NCBI GenBank assembly: GCA_003486645.1
Contig: DNGI01000543.1
Location: forward strand, 7,769 to 20,588
Direction of reading: 5' to 3'
Length of the DNA stretch: 12,820 bases
Source of the DNA: Cyanobacteria bacterium UBA11370
Lineage (GTDB): Bacteria > Cyanobacteriota > Cyanobacteriia > Cyanobacteriales > Coleofasciculaceae
A program made the translations under genes and the position numbers. Below are positions 10,906 to 12,820 of the stretch, one piece after another (position 1 is the stretch's first letter; each line of letters starts with the position of its first letter). Under the pieces are notes generated by a model. That model did not search any database. It saw only the letters and a list, made by a program, of their open reading frames with translations, and was not told the origin of the DNA.

Positions 10906-11217
10906 CTAACTCACGACAGCTAGGATGTCCTTTTCGGAAAGAAGGACATATTCTTCGTTGCCTAGTTTTATGTCAGTCCCGGCGTACTTGGAATAAAGAA
11001 CTTTGTCGCCGATTTTAACTTCGAGTTCAGACCGAGAACCATCATCATTGCGCTTACCAGGGCCAGTAGCGACAATTTCCCCAACTTGAGGCTTTTCTTT
11101 GGCGTTGTCGGGTAAAAGAATGCCACCAGCGGTTTTCTCTTCAGCGGCACTCACCTTGACGAATACGCGATCGCCTAATGGTTTAACGGTGGAAACACTC
11201 AGAGATACTGCTGCCAT
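10906..11217 (-). CDS. groS: GroES co-chaperonin, 10 kDa
   Basis: The 103-aa protein is expected to form the heptameric lid of the GroEL chamber. It has the conserved opening [12 protein letters not shown] (11-22), the mobile loop [20 protein letters not shown] (24-43) whose ILL contacts GroEL, the roof hairpin [11 protein letters not shown] (52-62), and the signature [15 protein letters not shown]. Length is normal for cyanobacterial GroES. The ATG at 11217 has a good ribosome site (AAGGA, 11223-11227) 5 bases upstream. First gene of the operon with groEL, under a CIRCE/K-box promoter. Confidence 0.99.
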   Translation of the reverse strand: MAAVSLSVSTVKPLGDRVFVKVSAAEEKTAGGILLPDNAKEKPQVGEIVATGPGKRNDDGSRSELEVKIGDKVLYSKYAGTDIKLGNEEYVLLSEKDILAVVS

Positions 11218-11222
11218 AGAAA

Positions 11223-11227
11223 TCCTT
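11223..11227 (-). promoter_or_regulatory. groES ribosome binding site
   Basis: AAGGA on the minus strand, 5 bases before the ATG. It contrasts with groEL, which has none visible. Confidence 0.7.
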
Positions 11228-11260
11228 ACTTCTGTACTTCTTCTATCTTGAAGCTGATTT

Positions 11261-11287
11261 TTAGCACTCTCAGCTCCTGAGTGCTAA
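11261..11287. promoter_or_regulatory. CIRCE operator (HrcA site)
   Basis: Exact match to the CIRCE consensus TTAGCACTC-N9-GAGTGCTAA. It lies 43 bp before the groES start and overlaps the -10 box by 2 bp, so bound HrcA would block transcription start. HrcA releases on heat stress in known systems; its gene is not in the window. Confidence 0.98.
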
Positions 11288-11315
11288 TTTACTCAAGATC
11301 GGTAGGAAACTGCAA
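11286..11315 (-). promoter_or_regulatory. groESL promoter
   Basis: Minus strand: -35 TTGCAG (11310-11315), an 18-bp spacer, and -10 TAAATT (11286-11291). The start site would fall inside CIRCE, the expected layout for an HrcA-repressed promoter. Confidence 0.65.
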
Positions 11316-11326
11316 TCAATTTTCTG

Positions 11327-11342
11327 GTACGGGTTCCCGAAC
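11327..11342 (-). promoter_or_regulatory. K-box candidate upstream of groESL
   Basis: GTTCGGGAACCCGTAC on the minus strand fits, at every fixed base, the K-box pattern GTTCGG-NNAN-CCNNAC, which I recall as described for light- and heat-responsive groESL1 promoters of cyanobacteria. It starts 11 bp upstream of the -35, a position suited to an activator. Confidence 0.7.
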
Positions 11343-11372
11343 TTAGAGATAACGGTAAGGGGGACTTTTGGG

Positions 11373-11417
11373 GACAAGGGAGACAAGGAGGACAAGGAGG
11401 ACAAAGAGGACAAGGGA
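11373..11417. repeat. Nonamer tandem repeat (GACAAGGAG)n
   Basis: Five head-to-tail 9-bp units: two GACAAGGGA (outer), two GACAAGGAG and one GACAAAGAG. Purine-rich on the plus strand, in non-coding DNA between groES and the 257-aa gene. Confidence 0.85.
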
Positions 11418-11466
11418 GATATTATGAGAAAAAAATATATATATTTTCTGGCATTGGGATGTCTCT

Positions 11467-11508
11467 ACTCCCCACTCCCCACTCCCCACTCCCCACTCCC
11501 CACTCCCC
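11467..11508. repeat. Heptamer array (ACTCCCC)6, left copy
   Basis: Six perfect ACTCCCC units. The minus strand has six regularly spaced G4 runs, a quadruplex motif. The same unit in the same orientation recurs at 12444-12485 on the other side of the 257-aa gene. Confidence 0.92.
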
Positions 11509-11602
11509 ATTCTCGATGCAGAGATCTCTAGTTATTGCTAAAATGCCAGTTCAGGAATTCTAACGTCCGGTATCTTTTGAAACCGTGCATCCCTAAGACA
11601 TC

Positions 11603-12376
11603 ATGGCCATTATTGCCCTAAAAGCTTGGTATCTCCAGCACTACGAACCACTGAAAGAACTGGAGAAACGTCCCCACGACTTGCGTTTAAGTAAAAATAG
11701 TTTGCTGAAGTCGGGGTTAAGGGCGGACTTTTTAGACGATCGCCAAGATGTGAAAAACTCAGAATGGTTTGGACGCTACCTCGATGGGGAAACCGTAGAG
11801 TTTTATATCGAAGGGAGTGGGGGCTATGCCATTTCTAACATTGATTTGAGTTCTCACGAGATTTACTTCACTAAGCAAGAGGTAATGGCGCAGTTAGAGC
11901 CAATCGTATTTTTGAGTTCCCAAACCGAATATAATACCTCTCGTGAAGCGTTGCGTGATACTCTAGCTGACACCCTGGAAACCTTCAATCAGCGATCGCG
12001 CTTACCCTTAACTTTAGAAGTAGCTGGACGTTCCGCCAATGAACCCCTGCGCCTAAGTAGTATGCAAATGCGAAAAATCCGCAAAAGCCTGGTATTTATT
12101 GCAGATGGAACGGCGATCGCTAAACTTGAAGGAGAAAAAACCCCGTTATTAATTCCCAGTCCTCAAGTCTGTGTGGAAATGGGTTATGCTTTAACCGCCA
12201 AGCGGACTGAGCAAATTTTGCTGGTGAAGATGGAACGCCAAGACTTCCCTGGACAGTTTCCCTTTGATTTACCCAACTACCAGCAACTCCTATTTCGGGA
12301 ACCAGAAGAGTTAAAACGAACCTTGCCCTCAGTCCTGGAAACACTACTGCAACGATTTAATTTATTCACTAAGTAG
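11603..12376 (+). CDS. Uncharacterised 257-aa protein with a nucleoside-deoxyribosyltransferase/TIR-like C-terminal half
   Basis: I cannot name the family. Residues 1-135 show no motif I know; they are mixed alpha/beta with HEIYFTKQEVMAQLEPIVFL near 85-104. Residues about 136-257 follow the pattern of deoxyribosyltransferase/TIR-like Rossmann folds: a strand plus acidic turn MRKIRKSLVFIADGT (156-170), then SPQVCVEMGYAL (186-197) where family members have NPNVxxELGxA with a key Glu (here E192), then a strand ILLVKM (205-210), FPFDLPNYQQLLF (219-231) and a closing helix PEELKRTLPSVLETLLQ. No TM or signal. This suggests binding of a nucleotide, nucleoside or NAD-like ligand, but activity is inference. 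The ATG at 11603 has no clear Shine-Dalgarno; a small CGGTATC/GAAACCG hairpin (11568-11585) precedes it. HIP1 sites inside the gene argue for long residence in the genome. Confidence 0.75.
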   Translation: MAIIALKAWYLQHYEPLKELEKRPHDLRLSKNSLLKSGLRADFLDDRQDVKNSEWFGRYLDGETVEFYIEGSGGYAISNIDLSSHEIYFTKQEVMAQLEPIVFLSSQTEYNTSREALRDTLADTLETFNQRSRLPLTLEVAGRSANEPLRLSSMQMRKIRKSLVFIADGTAIAKLEGEKTPLLIPSPQVCVEMGYALTAKRTEQILLVKMERQDFPGQFPFDLPNYQQLLFREPEELKRTLPSVLETLLQRFNLFTK

Positions 12377-12436
12377 GTTGGTTGTTGGTTGTTAGTTGTT
12401 GGTTGTTAGTTGTTGGTTGTTAGTTGTTGGTTGTTT
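12377..12436. repeat. 14-bp tandem repeat GGTTGTTAGTTGTT
   Basis: Three full 14-bp copies (12387-12400, 12401-12414, 12415-12428) plus partial units on both sides. It starts right after the stop codon of the 257-aa gene. Related GTTGTTG sequence appears again at the right edge of the window (12797-12820) and, inverted, in the groES-groEL spacer. Confidence 0.88.
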
Positions 12437-12443
12437 GCTTTCT

Positions 12444-12485
12444 TCCCCACTCCCCACTCCCCACTCCCCACTCCCCACTCCCACT
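12444..12485. repeat. Heptamer array (ACTCCCC)n, right copy
   Basis: Four full ACTCCCC units with partial units at both ends. Same unit and orientation as 11467-11508. The minus strand again has regularly spaced G4 runs. Confidence 0.9.
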
Positions 12486-12532
12486 TTAGTGATTTTCTCC
12501 CTCATCGTCCCTGATAATGATTTGGGTAGATT

Positions 12533-12537
12533 GAGGA
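12533..12537 (+). promoter_or_regulatory. Ribosome binding site of the 82-aa gene
   Basis: GAGGA, 9 bases before the ATG at 12547. It supports that start. Confidence 0.55.
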
Positions 12538-12546
12538 TCATTTCTT

Positions 12547-12795
12547 ATGCCAAGAACTCCAGATGAGTACGCCGTCCACATTCTGTTGTCAGGTGGACAT
12601 CGGGAAGAAGTCCGGTTTCAGACGATTCAAGAGTTTCAGAAATGGTACAGTGGTGAACTGATGCCGAAAGCTGCCTCTAGCGACTTCATTAGCGTACCGA
12701 TTAAAAATATGCAGGGTGAGTACATGGTTCTACGTCCCTCTAGCGTAATGGCGATCCGAGTGGAACCTATCTTTGGTGGAAGCGTCGAACGCTGA
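12547..12795 (+). CDS. Small hypothetical protein, 82 aa
   Basis: The complete frame MPRTPDEYAVHILLSGGHREEV... ends with a TGA at 12793-12795. No function can be assigned. The sequence is a mixed alpha/beta soluble protein: a strand AVHILLSGG, REEVRFQTIQEFQKWYSGEL (a strand then a helix with W33), then SDFISVPIKNMQGEYMVLRP and a last strand SVMAIRVEPIFGG. The even amphipathic pattern and the good ribosome site support a real gene. I have the impression of near-identical proteins in other cyanobacteria, but this was not checked. It follows the 257-aa gene on the same strand after 170 bp of repeats, so a shared transcript is possible but not evident. Confidence 0.78.
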   Translation: MPRTPDEYAVHILLSGGHREEVRFQTIQEFQKWYSGELMPKAASSDFISVPIKNMQGEYMVLRPSSVMAIRVEPIFGGSVER

Positions 12796-12796
12796 T

Positions 12797-12820
12797 AGTT
12801 GTTGGTTGTCGGTTGTTTGT
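12797..12820. repeat. GTTGTTG-type repeat at the window edge
   Basis: Directly behind the 82-aa gene, TTGTTGGTTGTCGGTTG-like units begin and continue to the edge. They are related to the array at 12377-12436, so the 82-aa gene is bracketed by this repeat type. Confidence 0.5.

Larger units (their letters stand above)
11288..11602. other. Divergent intergenic region between groES and the 257-aa gene
   Basis: Beyond the groESL promoter elements this holds a nonamer array (11373-11417), an AT-rich patch with AGAAAA/TTTTCT arms (11427-11449), a heptamer array (11467-11508) and a possible -10, TAAAAT (11539-11544), for the plus-strand gene. No gene seen. Confidence 0.6.

Noticed and set aside
11520..11529. 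Palindrome AGAGATCTCT
   Set aside because: Ten bases only; no link to a promoter element, could be chance.

Overview
The window reads as chromosomal DNA of a cyanobacterium, probably a filamentous one. Three things point there. The octamer GCGATCGC (HIP1) occurs 12 times in 12.8 kb. Both sulfolipid genes (sqdX, sqdB) are present. A groES-groEL operon carries both a perfect CIRCE operator and a sequence fitting the cyanobacterial K-box. Intergenic regions are full of short heptamer-type tandem repeats, as is common in these genomes.

Layout. Bases 1-5028 (minus strand) hold the first 1676 codons of a very large membrane sensor histidine kinase: TM, extracytoplasmic Cache-like domain, TM, HAMP, eight PAS domains, HisKA, and the start of the ATPase domain. 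It runs off the left edge. A 212-bp repeat-rich gap follows. Then come sqdX (5241-6374, minus) and sqdB (6756-7913, minus). Together they would make sulfoquinovosyldiacylglycerol: SqdB makes UDP-sulfoquinovose and SqdX transfers the sugar to diacylglycerol. They are separated by a 381-bp AT-rich gap containing a 33-bp palindrome and a terminator-like hairpin.

Next is a lone SMI1/KNR4 (SUKH) family gene (8253-8726, minus) with its own promoter and an inverted repeat over the -35 box. Between it and groEL lies a 195-bp MITE-like element (8919-9113) with 17-bp terminal inverted repeats and a 9-bp target duplication. Removing the element restores a stem-loop just behind the groEL stop codon. The insertion therefore appears to have split the loop of the groESL terminator.

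groEL (9144-10784) and groES (10906-11217) form a minus-strand operon driven by a promoter whose -10 box touches CIRCE. On the plus strand follow a 257-aa protein (11603-12376) and an 82-aa small protein (12547-12795). The C-terminal half of the 257-aa protein resembles nucleoside deoxyribosyltransferase/TIR-like folds. Two (ACTCCCC)n arrays bracket the 257-aa gene.

The most notable observations are the MITE inside the terminator loop, the unassigned 257-aa protein, and the orphan SUKH gene with operator-like symmetry. No CRISPR array, tRNA, rRNA or transposase gene was seen. All calls come from reading the sequence; no database search was run.
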